64,000 nucleotides of DNA from Astrothelium macrocarpum (taxonomy: Eukaryota; Ascomycota; Dothideomycetes; Trypetheliales; Trypetheliaceae), in NCBI GenBank assembly GCA_021030915.1, contig JAGEMR010000020.1:310001-374000 (forward strand), in the 5' to 3' direction. This document shows positions 44,024 through 55,061 of this stretch, one piece after another. The notes beneath the pieces were generated by a model, which searched no databases, had not been told where the DNA came from, and saw nothing but the letters and a program-made list of their open reading frames with translations. Both the position numbers and the translations under genes were made by a program. Every line of letters starts with the position of its first letter. The stretch's first letter is position 1.

Positions 44024-47000
44024 ATGGCAGCTGGGCCTCCAGAAAGGGGACAGGGAGCCGGAGAAGGAAGTGACAACCTTTTGCTTGATATTGAACAGGG
44101 ACAGTCTTATTACTCGGATGGCCAGGCTGCTCCAATGAACGATGAACATCTTTCTCGTCACTACAATACAGCAAATCCCGAAGTTGCACAGTCACGACCT
44201 TCGGTATCATACGATGATTTTGTCGGCGGCGATGGGACGACATCAGGCTTGCCTGGAGGCCCAGGCACACGCTCAGTGGGCCAGCCTCCTCCATTTCTGG
44301 GCGCTGAGGTCAATCGTCAATATTCCCAGACCTCTGGCCTGAATAATTATCAGCCCTATTCAGATATGGAAGAGTTGGAAGACGACGACCGGTCGTTCCA
44401 GGGATACTACGCAACGGGCGGCTTGGACGACATGGAATCTCCAGTCGTGCCGGGGCCAAGTCGGAATAGGAACAGAAATAGCGTGTTGAGCATGGGCGGA
44501 GGAGTAATGGCGCGTGCAAAGAATATGCTTGGAATGGGGCCACAATACTCGGAGATGGATGTACCTCTTACAGAGTCTGGTGCTATGCCTGCACGAGGAG
44601 ATGCAGGTGGAATTGATGCCCGGCTGCCATCATCCTCCAAGCAAAAATTCGACACGGGAAAGTTCAAATTCGGATTTGGAAGGGGACAACCTGATCCGTC
44701 CACTCTAGGACCTCGAATCATACATTTGAATAATCCGCCGGCGAATCAAGCCAACAAATATGTGGACAATCACGTTTCTACGACCAAATACAATGTTGCG
44801 ACTTTTCTTCCTAAATTCCTTTTTGAGCAATTCTCAAAGTACGCGAATGTTTTCTTCCTCTTCACTGCCATTCTCCAGCAAATACCAAATGTCTCTCCAA
44901 CAAATCGCTTCACGACAATTGTGCCTTTAGGAATCGTGCTCCTCGTCTCGGCTATAAAAGAGTTAGTGGAAGACTATCGACGGCGAGCCTCTGATAGCTT
45001 ACTCAATCATGCAAGAGCACGCGTGTTGAAGGGTTCTTCTTTTCAAGAGACTAAATGGATCAATGTGGCTGTTGGAGATGTTGTTCGCGTTGAATCGGAA
45101 GAGTCTTTTCCCGCGGACTTGGTTCTGCTTGCCAGCTCTGAGCCGGAGGGTCTCTGCTATACTGAGACAGCCAATTTGGACGGCGAAACCAATCTCAAGA
45201 TCAAACAAGCTATCCCTGAGACGTCAAATCTTGTCAGTCCGAACGACTTGAGTCGCTTGGGTGGAAGGATACGATCGGAGCAGCCCAATAGCAGTTTGTA
45301 TACATACGAGGCAACCTTGACAATGCATGCTGGTGGGGGCGAAAAAGAGTTGCCATTGAACCCAGACCAATTATTATTACGTGGAGCAACTCTGCGAAAT
45401 ACGCCATGGATACATGGGATCGTTGTCTTTACTGGGCACCAGACTAAGCTCATGAGAAATGCAACAGCGACACCGATAAAAAAAACCGAGGTGGAGCGCA
45501 TGGTCAACGTTCAAATACTAATGCTAGGCGCTATACTAATTATCTGTAGCATCATCAGTTCAATTGGCGACTTGATACTTCGAGCTACAGAAGCCTCTCA
45601 ACTATGGTACCTGGATATTGGCAGAATTGATGCTGGATCAGCTGTCGGCCATTTTTTTCTTGACATTTTGACCTATTGGGTATTGTATTCCAACTTGGTT
45701 CCCATTTCACTCTTTGTCACTGTTGAGCTTGTCAAGTATGCACAAGCCTTTCTTATAGATTCCGATTTGGACATGTATTATGACAAGCGTGATACTCCGG
45801 CCAATTGTCGCACGTCATCATTGGTAGAGGAACTCGGTCAAGTCGAATACATTTTCTCGGACAAGACAGGTACTCTCACTTGTAATCAGATGGAGTTTCG
45901 TCAGTGCACAATCGCTGGTATCCAGTACGCCGATGAGGTACCGGAGGATCGTAAAGTCATCATCCAGGATGGCATTGAAATCGGAATCCATGACTTTAAA
46001 GAAATAGAGGAGAGGTTGGTCACGGATCACACTCGGGAAACCATCCATCACTTTCTCGCACTCTTGGCAACATGTCATACGGTCATTCCGGAAACCAAGG
46101 CCGAAAGACCAAACGAGATAAAATACCAAGCTGCCTCGCCCGATGAAGGAGCTCTGGTTGAGGGAGCCGTGGGTCTGGGTTACAAATTTATTGCGCGTAA
46201 ACCGCGATCCGTGACAATTCTCGTTAACGGTCAAGAACAGGAGTTTGAGCTCCTTGCCGTCTGCGAATTCAACTCAACCCGTAAACGCATGAGCACCATC
46301 TTTCGCTGCCCTGACGGCAAGATACGCTGTTATACCAAAGGCGCAGATACAGTCATTCTTGAACGGCTGGGTAAAGATTCTCTCGGCATAGTCGAGTCTA
46401 CGCTACAGCATTTGGAAGAATATGCCTCACAAGGTCTCCGAACGCTATGTCTTGCCATGAGAGAAGTTTCTGATTCAGAGTTTGAAGAATGGAAACAAGT
46501 GTTTGATCGTGCTGCAACCACAGTCGGTGGCACACGGGCAGATGAATTGGACAAGGCTGCGGAGTTAATCGAACATGATTTTCAACTGCTTGGCGCGACC
46601 GCTATAGAAGACAAGCTTCAAGATGGTGTACCCGAGACTATTCATACTCTTCAGACGGCCGGTATTAAATTCTGGGTGCTGACTGGCGATAGACAAGAGA
46701 CTGCGATCAATATTGGAATGAGTTGTAAACTGATAAGTGAAGATATGACGTTATTGATCGTCAACGAATCCAGCGTGGAGGCCACAAGAGATAACCTTTC
46801 AAAGAAATTAAACGCAATTAGAGGTCATACAGACGGTGGAATGGAACTTGAGACATTAGCCCTGGTGATTGACGGGAAAAGTCTGACCTTTGCACTCGAA
46901 AAGGAGCTGGAAAAGATGTTTCTAGACCTGGCAGTCATGTGCAAAGCAGTCATCTGCTGGTATGCCCGCTCTTTTCTCCGAATAGCTTTTCCCTTTGATG

Positions 47001-48338
47001 CTGACGACTAGCAGTCGTGTATCTCCACTACAAAAAGCGCTTGTAGTTAAGCTTGTCAAGAGGCACCTCAAGGCCATTCTTTTGGCAATTGGTGATGGTG
47101 CTAACGATGTCTCAATGATTCAGGCAGCTCATGTAGGTGTTGGTATCAGCGGTATGGAAGGCTTGCAAGCCGCTCGGAGCGCCGACGTTTCGATTGGGCA
47201 ATTTAGATATCTGCGAAAACTATTGCTTGTGCATGGTTCGTGGAGTTATCATCGTGTCAGCAGAACAATCCTCTACTCCTTTTACAAAAACGTCGTGCTC
47301 TTTATGACACAATTCTGGGTAGGTGTTGAACTGAATCCTCCCTCTTTGCTACACTATTGGCTAACTTTCGCCGCAAAGTACACCTTTCAAAACGGCTTCT
47401 CCGGTCAAGTCATCTTTGAATCCTGGACGCTTTCTTTTTACAACGTCCTCTTTACTCTTATGCCTCCATTTGTCCTTGGTATCTTTGACCAGTTTGTGTC
47501 TGCTCGCCTCCTCGACCGTTATCCTCAGCTATATCAACTCTCGCAAAAGGGCTACTTTTTCAAGATGCACTCATTTCTCTCTTGGGTCCTTAATGGGTTC
47601 TATCACTCGCTAATCCTCTACTTTGGCTCTGAGCTCATTTTCTATGATGACTTACCTCAGGTTGATGGGAAGGTTGCGGGACATTGGGTATGGGGCAGCA
47701 CACTGTATCAGGCTGCTTTGGTGACTGTATTAGGAAAGGCAGCACTCGTGACGAATATTTGGACCAAATATCAGGTCATTGCGATTCCCGGGAGCATATT
47801 GGTCTGGCTAGCTTTTCTGCCATCATACGGGACAGTGGCGCCCAAGTTGAAATTTTCTACAGAGTATTTTGGAACAATCCCAAGAACGTTTGGAAGTCCG
47901 GTCTTTTGGTTGATGGGATTGGCTCTGCCCGTATTGGCGCTTTTGAGGGACTTTGCATGGAAATAGTAGGTCATTCCCATTGGTAATCTTGGTTGTTTAT
48001 GCTACGACACTTTGCTGATTCACCATAGTGCTAAACGAATGTATTACCCGCAACCGTATCACCATGTGCAGGAAATACAGAAATACAATATTCAAGATTA
48101 CAGGCCACGGTACGTTTCTAAATTGGGAACACAAGTATCGAAGATTGTCAGCTAATGGAGACTTAGCATGGAACAATTCCAAAAAGCTATTCGCAAGGTC
48201 CGTCAGGTTCAGCGCATGCGCAAACAACGTGGTTACGCTTTCTCGCAAACCGACGAGTCGCAGGCACGAGTGCTACAAGCATACGATACTACTAGAGAGC
48301 GAGGTAAGTTTGGTGAAATGGCAAGCTCGAGAAGATGA
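44024..48338 (+). CDS. DRS2: P4-type phospholipid-flipping ATPase, Drs2-like
   Basis: Flips aminophospholipids to the cytosolic leaflet, mainly in trans-Golgi and endosomes, usually with a Cdc50-family partner. Exons 44024-46959, 47015-47965, 48029-48109 and 48167-48338 give 1379 aa. A 230-residue polar N-terminus precedes the P4 signature blocks: RIIHLNNPPANQANKYVDN, DGETNLKIK, the phosphorylation motif FSDKTGTLTCNQ, KGADTVILERL, and the hinge LLAIGDGANDVSMIQAAHVG. A block of membrane helices follows. The C-terminal exons encode YAKRMYYPQPYHHVQEIQK and GYAFSQTDES with ARVLQAYDTT, the autoinhibitory-tail pattern of Drs2, which separates it from Dnf or Neo1 types. Confidence 0.95.
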
Positions 48339-48714
48339 TGATGTGAACGTATGACAATGTTATCGAGATTCTGTGTAATTAGTGTGATGTGTGTAAAAAT
48401 AATTCATTCAACCCTTGGAGGGCATCTGTAAAATTCTATTTGGACCAATGCTGTTCCTTGGTTTCCTATGTAATCCCAGCTCTTGTACGTCTCAGACCAG
48501 ACTAGACTTGGCTAGACTTTTGAATATTTTTTTCCAAGTCTAAAGTCCGTGTGATGCTGGTCAATGGAGTCAGCGAGCTGAAAAGGACTGGAGAATTCCG
48601 GAGGCCAAGAATTTGTCCATTGGGGAAGTCCGGATCGGAGCCGGAGCTCACCTGTGCTCACTTCCCAACAGCTCTTGGACGTTTACAATTCTTTGCAACT
48701 CTCAATTCACAACC
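48339..48714. promoter_or_regulatory. PDA1 upstream region
   Basis: 376 bp between DRS2 and PDA1 on the same strand. No specific motif assigned. Confidence 0.4.
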
Positions 48715-50268
48715 ATGTTCTCAAGAGTGGTGAGGAAAGGTTGCATATCGCCATTAAGGCGCAACAATGCCTTTGCTCCTCTCGTGAGGAGATCAGTCAC
48801 TACAGATGCTGCTTCTTCTCATGCAGATAAGGAGAGTGTGCCAGAGGTCAGAATATCAGCTTCGGAAAGTTTTGTAGTAATGCGAAACTGACCAAAGTCA
48901 ATCCCAACAGGAAGACGATAAACCGTTTGAGGTTCGGCTCTCTGATGAAAGCTTTGAGACGTACGAACTCGATCCGCCGCCATATACTCTGGACACTACG
49001 AAGAAAGAGCTGAAGCAAATGTATTATGACATGGTTGCTGTCCGGTATGAAACAGTATTTTCTTCTCCAAATGTTGCCGTTCGCACACGTCGAGCATGAT
49101 CATTGATGTCAACCGTAGCCGAATGGAAATGGCCGCCGACCGTCTTTATAAAGAAAAGAAGATTCGTGGCTTCTGCCACCTTTCGACAGGTCAAGAAGCC
49201 GTCGCCGTCGGCATTGAGCATGCTCTCACCAAATCCGATCACGTCATAACCGCATATCGTTGTCACGGCTTCGCCCTCATGCGTGGTGGCACTGTCAAAT
49301 CCATCATTGGCGAATTACTTGGACGCCGAGGAGGAATCGCTTACGGCAAGGGAGGCAGCATGCACATGTTTGCTACGGGATTCTATGGCGGCAATGGTAT
49401 TGTGGGTGCGCAGGTGCCAGTAGGAGCAGGAATCGGCTTTGCGAACCAATACTTGGGCAAGGACAATACAACAATTTGCCTTTATGGTGATGGTGCTAGC
49501 AATCAGGGACAAGTTTTCGAGGCTTTTAATATGGCCAAACTCTGGAACATTCCCATAATCTTTGGCTGCGAAAGTATGAAAATTGTTGTTGAACCCAGTG
49601 GTGAGGGATTATCGCTAACTGTTGCTAGATAATAAATATGGTATGGGTACGGCCGCTAACCGCGCTGCTGCTTTGACAGATTACTACAAACGTGGTCAAT
49701 ATATACCAGGTCTCAAGATTAATGGTATGGATGTCCTCGCTGTAAAGGCAGCCGTTCAATATGGCAAGCAGTGGACGTCCGCTGGCAAAGGTCCCCTGGT
49801 CTACGAATACGTTACTTATCGTTATGGAGGCCATTCAATGTCTGATCCGGGTACCACCTATCGAGTAAGTATCTACCCGTAACATGAATAACGGCCTTTT
49901 GTCCTGCACTCCAAATACTCACTTGGCGTTGTCAGACTCGTGAAGAAATCCAACGTATGCGTAGCACAAATGATCCTATCGCTGGTCTCAAGCAGAAGCT
50001 CATTGATTGGGGCGTTACAACCGAACAAGAGCTGAAGAGCATCGACAAAGATGCTCGTGAACATGTCGATGCCGAGGTGGCTGAGGCCGAACAGATGGCC
50101 CCACCCGAGCCCACGCCTGAAGTTTTGTTTGAGGACATTTATGTGCGAGGTAGCGAGCCGCCGTTTTTGCGGGGTCGTGTACCAGAGGAGAATTTCTACT
50201 ATGGCGATACGAGTCAGAAAGCTCCTGGACCAGAGACTGTGACGAGGACGGGAGAGAGCAAGTTGTGA
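48715..50268 (+). CDS. PDA1: Pyruvate dehydrogenase E1 component, alpha subunit
   Basis: Thiamine-diphosphate-dependent decarboxylating subunit of the mitochondrial PDH complex. Exons 48715-48846, 48911-49044, 49119-49573, 49629-49864 and 49936-50268 give 429 aa. The N-terminus (MFSRVVRKGCISPLRRNN) is a clear mitochondrial presequence. Splicing restores MVAVRRMEMAADRLY and GCENNKYGMGTAANRA. The ThDP motif is GDGASNQGQVFEAFNMAKLW (GDG then NN in the next exon). The phosphorylation loop is YRYGGHSMSDPGTTYRTRE, with the regulatory serines of mammalian E1-alpha conserved in position. It should pair with a PDB1 product encoded elsewhere. Confidence 0.96.
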
Positions 50269-51335
50269 ATCGATTAGATGGAGCATTAGGGGATGCCTTG
50301 ATACCTCGAATCTAGACGTGGGTGACTAAAGAGATGGTGTCTGAGCCAGCATGTGGGTCTTGAGATGTTCTTGCATCAGAATCATCCTTTATTAAGGGAA
50401 CATGGTGCAAATAGGGGCGCTTATGTCATCACTTTCGGCCGTGTCCGATATTGTACTTTTTCACATTCGCATTTAGCAAAGACTTTCAACCCATGATTCT
50501 TGATTTCGTCTGAAACTTGTGGAAGAATATGATATCGTTCGACTAGCAGTGCGGACAAGAGCAGTAGCTGGCTCGTGCCTCAAGACATAGAGTCACTTTT
50601 ACGACCAAAGAAGAGCTTGAATATAGCTTTCTGTAGGCTTCGTGTTTTTTGCTTTTTGCAAGGGAAAGTAAGTACCCAGGCGTAGGCATTTGCAAGAGCG
50701 CAGTCAAATGACGGAGACGTAGATATACAAGAGTTGAAAACCGTCATGGTTGTTACATTGATCAGTGCACACAAGGCGAGCGTTGGAGCCCGGAAAATGA
50801 GTTGATTGCTTTTTGAAAATTCATTAGGATCGTGGTAAAAAGACTTTTCTGAACTGACTTGTGATGCAATCTGACAGGCAAATATCTGTTCGGCTTGCCG
50901 GAAAAGGTTTCCAGAGAACACCATGAGGCACGACTTTGGTCCAACCGTTGACTTTTTTGCTTTTGCAAATCGGGATAACGGGTAGAAGATGGCTGCTATC
51001 GGAATGTCGGCAGCGTCCCCGGATGCGCAGGGCTCTGCTACTCTACGTCATGGGGGAGCTATGGCCGATAAGCGCGAGGCGCTACCAAAGCAGCAAAGCA
51101 TGGTGGCATGTCGAGCTTGGCTGCTTGCTTAACAAGACTGACACATCTTGCTGATCCTTCATCTCTCCTCTCTACCTTGTTTCGTGCTCATTTCTTCTCT
51201 CCATTCTTAACAAAAAAAAAATCTCAATTGACGCCAATTTCAACCTGGTATGAGCTGAGCTAGTATTGCAATTACAAACACTTGTTCAAGAAGCCCCAGT
51301 CACCTCACCATAGAGACTAGCATTCAGCGTTGGAC
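50269..51335. promoter_or_regulatory. MIR1 upstream region with pyrimidine-rich tract
   Basis: About 1.07 kb between PDA1 and MIR1. The segment 51150-51206 is strongly CT-rich (CATCTCTCCTCTCTACC and similar), then a run of A; such tracts are common before start sites of highly expressed fungal genes. No gene recognised. Confidence 0.45.
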
Positions 51336-52625
51336 ATGGCGGCGCAGCAGCAAAATCCACGAGCTAAGAATAAAATTGAGCTCTTTTCGGGCACATATTT
51401 TGGTGCCTGCACCTTGGGCGGTATCATTGGTAAGCTCCTTTGGCAATCTCCTCTTCCTACCGTGTGGAGACGAGTGTTTGGAATACTTTTCCCGCATGTT
51501 TAGATCCCCGCCACTGCCTTCATGTCGTTCTGCTATCGTCTTGTTTTTAGAATGTTCTTTCAATCCGGAGTTTAATCATGTTTTGTTGTTTTTGGGACTA
51601 CATGTCCAATCACTGACAATGTGAAAAGCTTGCGGCCCTACACATACCTCTGTTACCCCATTGGATCTTGTGAAATGCCGTCGCCAAGTTGACCCCAAAA
51701 TCTATACCTCGAATCTGCAAGCTTGGTCCTCCATCTACCGTTCTGAAGGCTTCCGTGGTGTCTTCTTTGGTTGGTCACCAACCTTTGTCGGCTACAGTTT
51801 CCAGGGAGCGGGCAAATACGGTTTCTATGAAGTATTCAAGTACCTTTACGGCGACAAGTGGTTCCCCAACACCAATAGAACTGTTGTATATCTGGCTGCA
51901 AGTGCTAGTGCCGAGTTCCTTGCAGACATTGCACTGTGTCCTTTGGAGGCTATTAAAGTACGCATGCAAACGACACTCCCTCCGTATGCGAATAATTTAC
52001 GAGAAGGATGGAGTAAAGTGGTGGCCCAGGAAGGCGTAGCAGGTCTGTACAAGGGCTTATATCCGCTTTGGGGAAGGCAAATACCCTATACAATGGTTAA
52101 ATTTGCGACATTCGAAAGCGCAGTGGCTCAAATCTATCAGACTTTGGGAAAGCCCAAGGAAAGTTACAATGCTTTGCAACAGACGGGCGTGAGTTTCTTG
52201 GGTGGCTACATTGCAGGTGTTGGATGTGCTGTTGTCAGCCATCCAGCTGATGTCATGGTGTCGAAGCTTAATTCGGATCGGAAAGGTGAGAGCTTTTACA
52301 TTGGAGCCATCTTTTCTTTACGAAGAAGACTGAAAGCTAATACCAAATCTCAGCTGGTGAATCCGCTCTTTCCGCCATGTCTCGGATCTATGGTAATATT
52401 GGCTTCACGGGTCTCTGGAATGGTCTCGGGGTTCGGATTGTCATGATTGGAACATTGACCGCCTTCCAATGGCTAATATACGACTCCTTCAAAGTTTATC
52501 TTGGGGTAAGTCAATGTTCCTATGCGCTATGCTGCTCTCGGGTCTTATCCTGAGCCATTTCCAAACGTTGTTGATCTGACTGAGTTAACCTTACGTTTTA
52601 GCTTCCAACTACCGGAGGGCATTGA
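51336..52625 (+). CDS. MIR1: Mitochondrial phosphate carrier
   Basis: Inner-membrane carrier importing phosphate with protons for ATP synthesis. Exons 51336-51429, 51629-52285, 52354-52505 and 52602-52625 give 308 aa. Mitochondrial-carrier signatures are present: TPLDLVKCRRQVDP, CPLEAIKVRMQTT and HPADVMVSKLNSDRK, each starting a repeat of about 100 residues. The phosphate-carrier-specific KIELFSGTYFGACTLGG and GWSPTFVGYSFQGAGKYGFYE confirm the subfamily. The last 24-nt exon encodes LPTTGGH and stop. The first intron is long for the window (199 nt) and ends AAAAG. Confidence 0.96.
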
Positions 52626-53529
52626 ATATAAGCATTCCGCGAAGCCGAGTCTGGAAATCGCTCTGTCCGTAATGGCTCGCGCCTGAGGAGTTTTCGCGTT
52701 TAGGTGATGAATATATTGAAAGTCTATTATTTTGGTATTCAGGCCAGTGTAGATTGAAATGTCTTTTTTACATTATTCTACAAGCCTCTAACATCCGATT
52801 GGGAAGCTCAAAGAAGTGACATTCAGGCAGATCCCTTTCTCATCTACCTCTAGATCTCTCATTTCTGATCTTGATTGTACTCCGACACTACCAGCGCAAT
52901 GTTCATGAACTTCTAGATTATGTACCTAAATGCTACTTGTCATATGATTGCCCAGAAGAGTCGGAATTCTCGAAACGAGCTAAGACAGCAAGGATACCTG
53001 AATAATGCGGGCTCCTTTGTTGAGGTTTCGACTACAGACACAATCAATATGATGAAAATACAAGAACTCTTGAAAGATGCAGAAGGCTTTTACTAGTGTC
53101 TACAATGGTTTGCAAAAGCAATCACCGATGCTATACAATTTGCCTCAAGAAGGTGCAACTGTTCCGCCGCTTCTTCTGTGGTTCGTCTCAGCCCAGACAT
53201 GTAGTGTTCTAGCTCTTGATCTTTATTAGGATTAAGGTATTATTATTGAATTAAAATTACAGGATCTTCAATGACGTTGGATAGAGTTCACGTTCAACCA
53301 TCCAGCAAGCCCAAGAACAGTACTTATACATGCTCTCTCCTCCAAATATCGAGACACACATTACGACCAGAATCGTATTGGATAGCGGACCGATTGCATC
53401 GACAGGCTTGCACAATACGAGATTTGGAAGAAAGACTCCAATATGCAGAACAAAGCTCTTGAAGGATCAAGGTTCATGAGACAAGAATTTCGACTGGCTC
53501 CCTTCCACCTGGTTTAGTATGACCAGTAT
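52626..53529. other. Intergenic between convergent genes, nothing recognised
   Basis: About 900 bp downstream of MIR1 and of the minus-strand membrane-protein gene. Short frames only. Confidence 0.4.
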
Positions 53530-54198
53530 TCATCCTGCCTTTGTGGCAGGCATGTTGTTGCTTCTACCAGCTCTGACCGCACCTCCATTTCTTTCTTCCT
53601 CCATTCTTGTAGCCTGATTGTACATGACACCATCGTCAGCCGACGCCAAGGATGTGGACATTTCTTCCGCTAGGTCGGGAGTTTTTCGCATTTCCGGAAG
53701 ACCAAACTCAATGGGACTTGCTTGGGGTGGTTCTATGGATGTTCTGCTTTGTGAACGAGAATTCGGAAGTTCTATCTTTTCAGCAAGAAAGTCAGAGTCT
53801 TCATGTAGATGATGTAATTGGCGAGTTTTTGAAGGTGGCTCATATCTCTGGCTCGATTCGCGCCTGTTGTTGCTGTTCATCAGCAAGTCAAACATTGGGT
53901 CTGCTGTGCTTGGTGAGTCTTGTCTTCTTAGAACGGTAGCATCCTCAGAACCTGGATGGTTCTTGGATCTTGGTTTGGCATCTCGATTGGAACCTGGATG
54001 GTGTATGTTGTGATTATGGACAACTTCTTTTCCCTCTGGATCTGGATCCAGTCGCGAAGAAGACTGGGAAGATTGTCTTTGTCTTCGCCAAATGTAGAAA
54101 ACCAGAGACGCGACCAACAGTACCCCAACAATGACACCAATTACAATACCAGCTATCGCGCCACCATTGAGAGACGATGCATTTGATCGTGAAGACAT
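53530..54198 (-). CDS. Small single-pass membrane protein, Ser-rich
   Basis: A 222-aa frame from ATG at 54198 (MSSRSNASSLNGG). One strong membrane segment (GGAIAGIVIGVIVGVLLVASL, shown in part as AIAGIVIGVIVGVLLVASL) is followed by a basic stop-transfer (YIWRRQRQ) and a polar, disordered cytosolic tail rich in Ser/Asn/Pro. This is the layout of fungal Mid2/WSC-like or orphan sensors, but no extracellular domain is visible; the frame stays open upstream to about 54279, so a 5' exon with signal peptide may be missing from the model. No family assigned. Confidence 0.55.
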   Translation of the reverse strand: MSSRSNASSLNGGAIAGIVIGVIVGVLLVASLVFYIWRRQRQSSQSSSRLDPDPEGKEVVHNHNIHHPGSNRDAKPRSKNHPGSEDATVLRRQDSPSTADPMFDLLMNSNNRRESSQRYEPPSKTRQLHHLHEDSDFLAEKIELPNSRSQSRTSIEPPQASPIEFGLPEMRKTPDLAEEMSTSLASADDGVMYNQATRMEEERNGGAVRAGRSNNMPATKAG

Positions 54199-55061
54199 AG
54201 CCCGAGGTCCCAAACTTGAAGACAATGCTCGAGGAAAACGCACGTTTGGCAACGCAATCTTGGGCGTTACTAAGTACACGGACGATGCACGGATAAGAAT
54301 GGCTTGATTTTGAGCTTGGGCATGAATTTGAGAGCACGAATGCGGGATTGAAGAACGTCAACAAACTGAGCAGAATTGAATTCCACCAAACTTCGATGAC
54401 CGAGAAAGAGAGAAAAAGAAATTCTGCATCGTGAAGAACGAGGAGGGGAAGTTCCGAGAGATACGCGTCCGATGGTCAGCTACACGTGAAGAATCTTGGT
54501 CAAAAATTAGAATGCGGCAAAATGAAGCAACACGGTATCTCGGGGGTTTCTGCACAAGTCTGGATTTCGATTGGGCGCATGCAGGACATATGCCTCGAAA
54601 CAGAAATTCTCCGGGCTTAAGAGATTAACTGCACAGGGCATCCTGAAACAATCTTGTACGGTTTGAGCTAGATACAAATTACTAGAAACCCCTATATCAC
54701 CGCAACGCAAGGACTTGCCGAATTAGTACAGCAAGCCAAGGCACTGCCCTGGCAAGAGGTGAGCACATCCTGTACGGAAGCTACTACTGTGAGCCCAATT
54801 TGCGCGCTCATGTGGAATGAATGTCCATTTCAGTGATCAACAGTTCTGACTTCACTGCAACGAACCTAATTTCCGGATAGTGCTTCCCCGTATGATTGTA
54901 GAAGTTGGTGTCGTTTTTACATGTGGTACATTAGGTTAATTACACAAGTGCCACCTTGGTATAAAGCATCACTCCACTGCCAGAGACGCATGGCCTCTGA
55001 TTTCTCCAATTAACCATCAGATTGATAATCAGTATACAAGATCATATTGAGATCAGTCAGG
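54199..55061. other. Intergenic, nothing firm
   Basis: May hold a 5' exon or UTR of the small membrane-protein gene at its left end. No other gene, RNA or repeat recognised. Confidence 0.35.
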
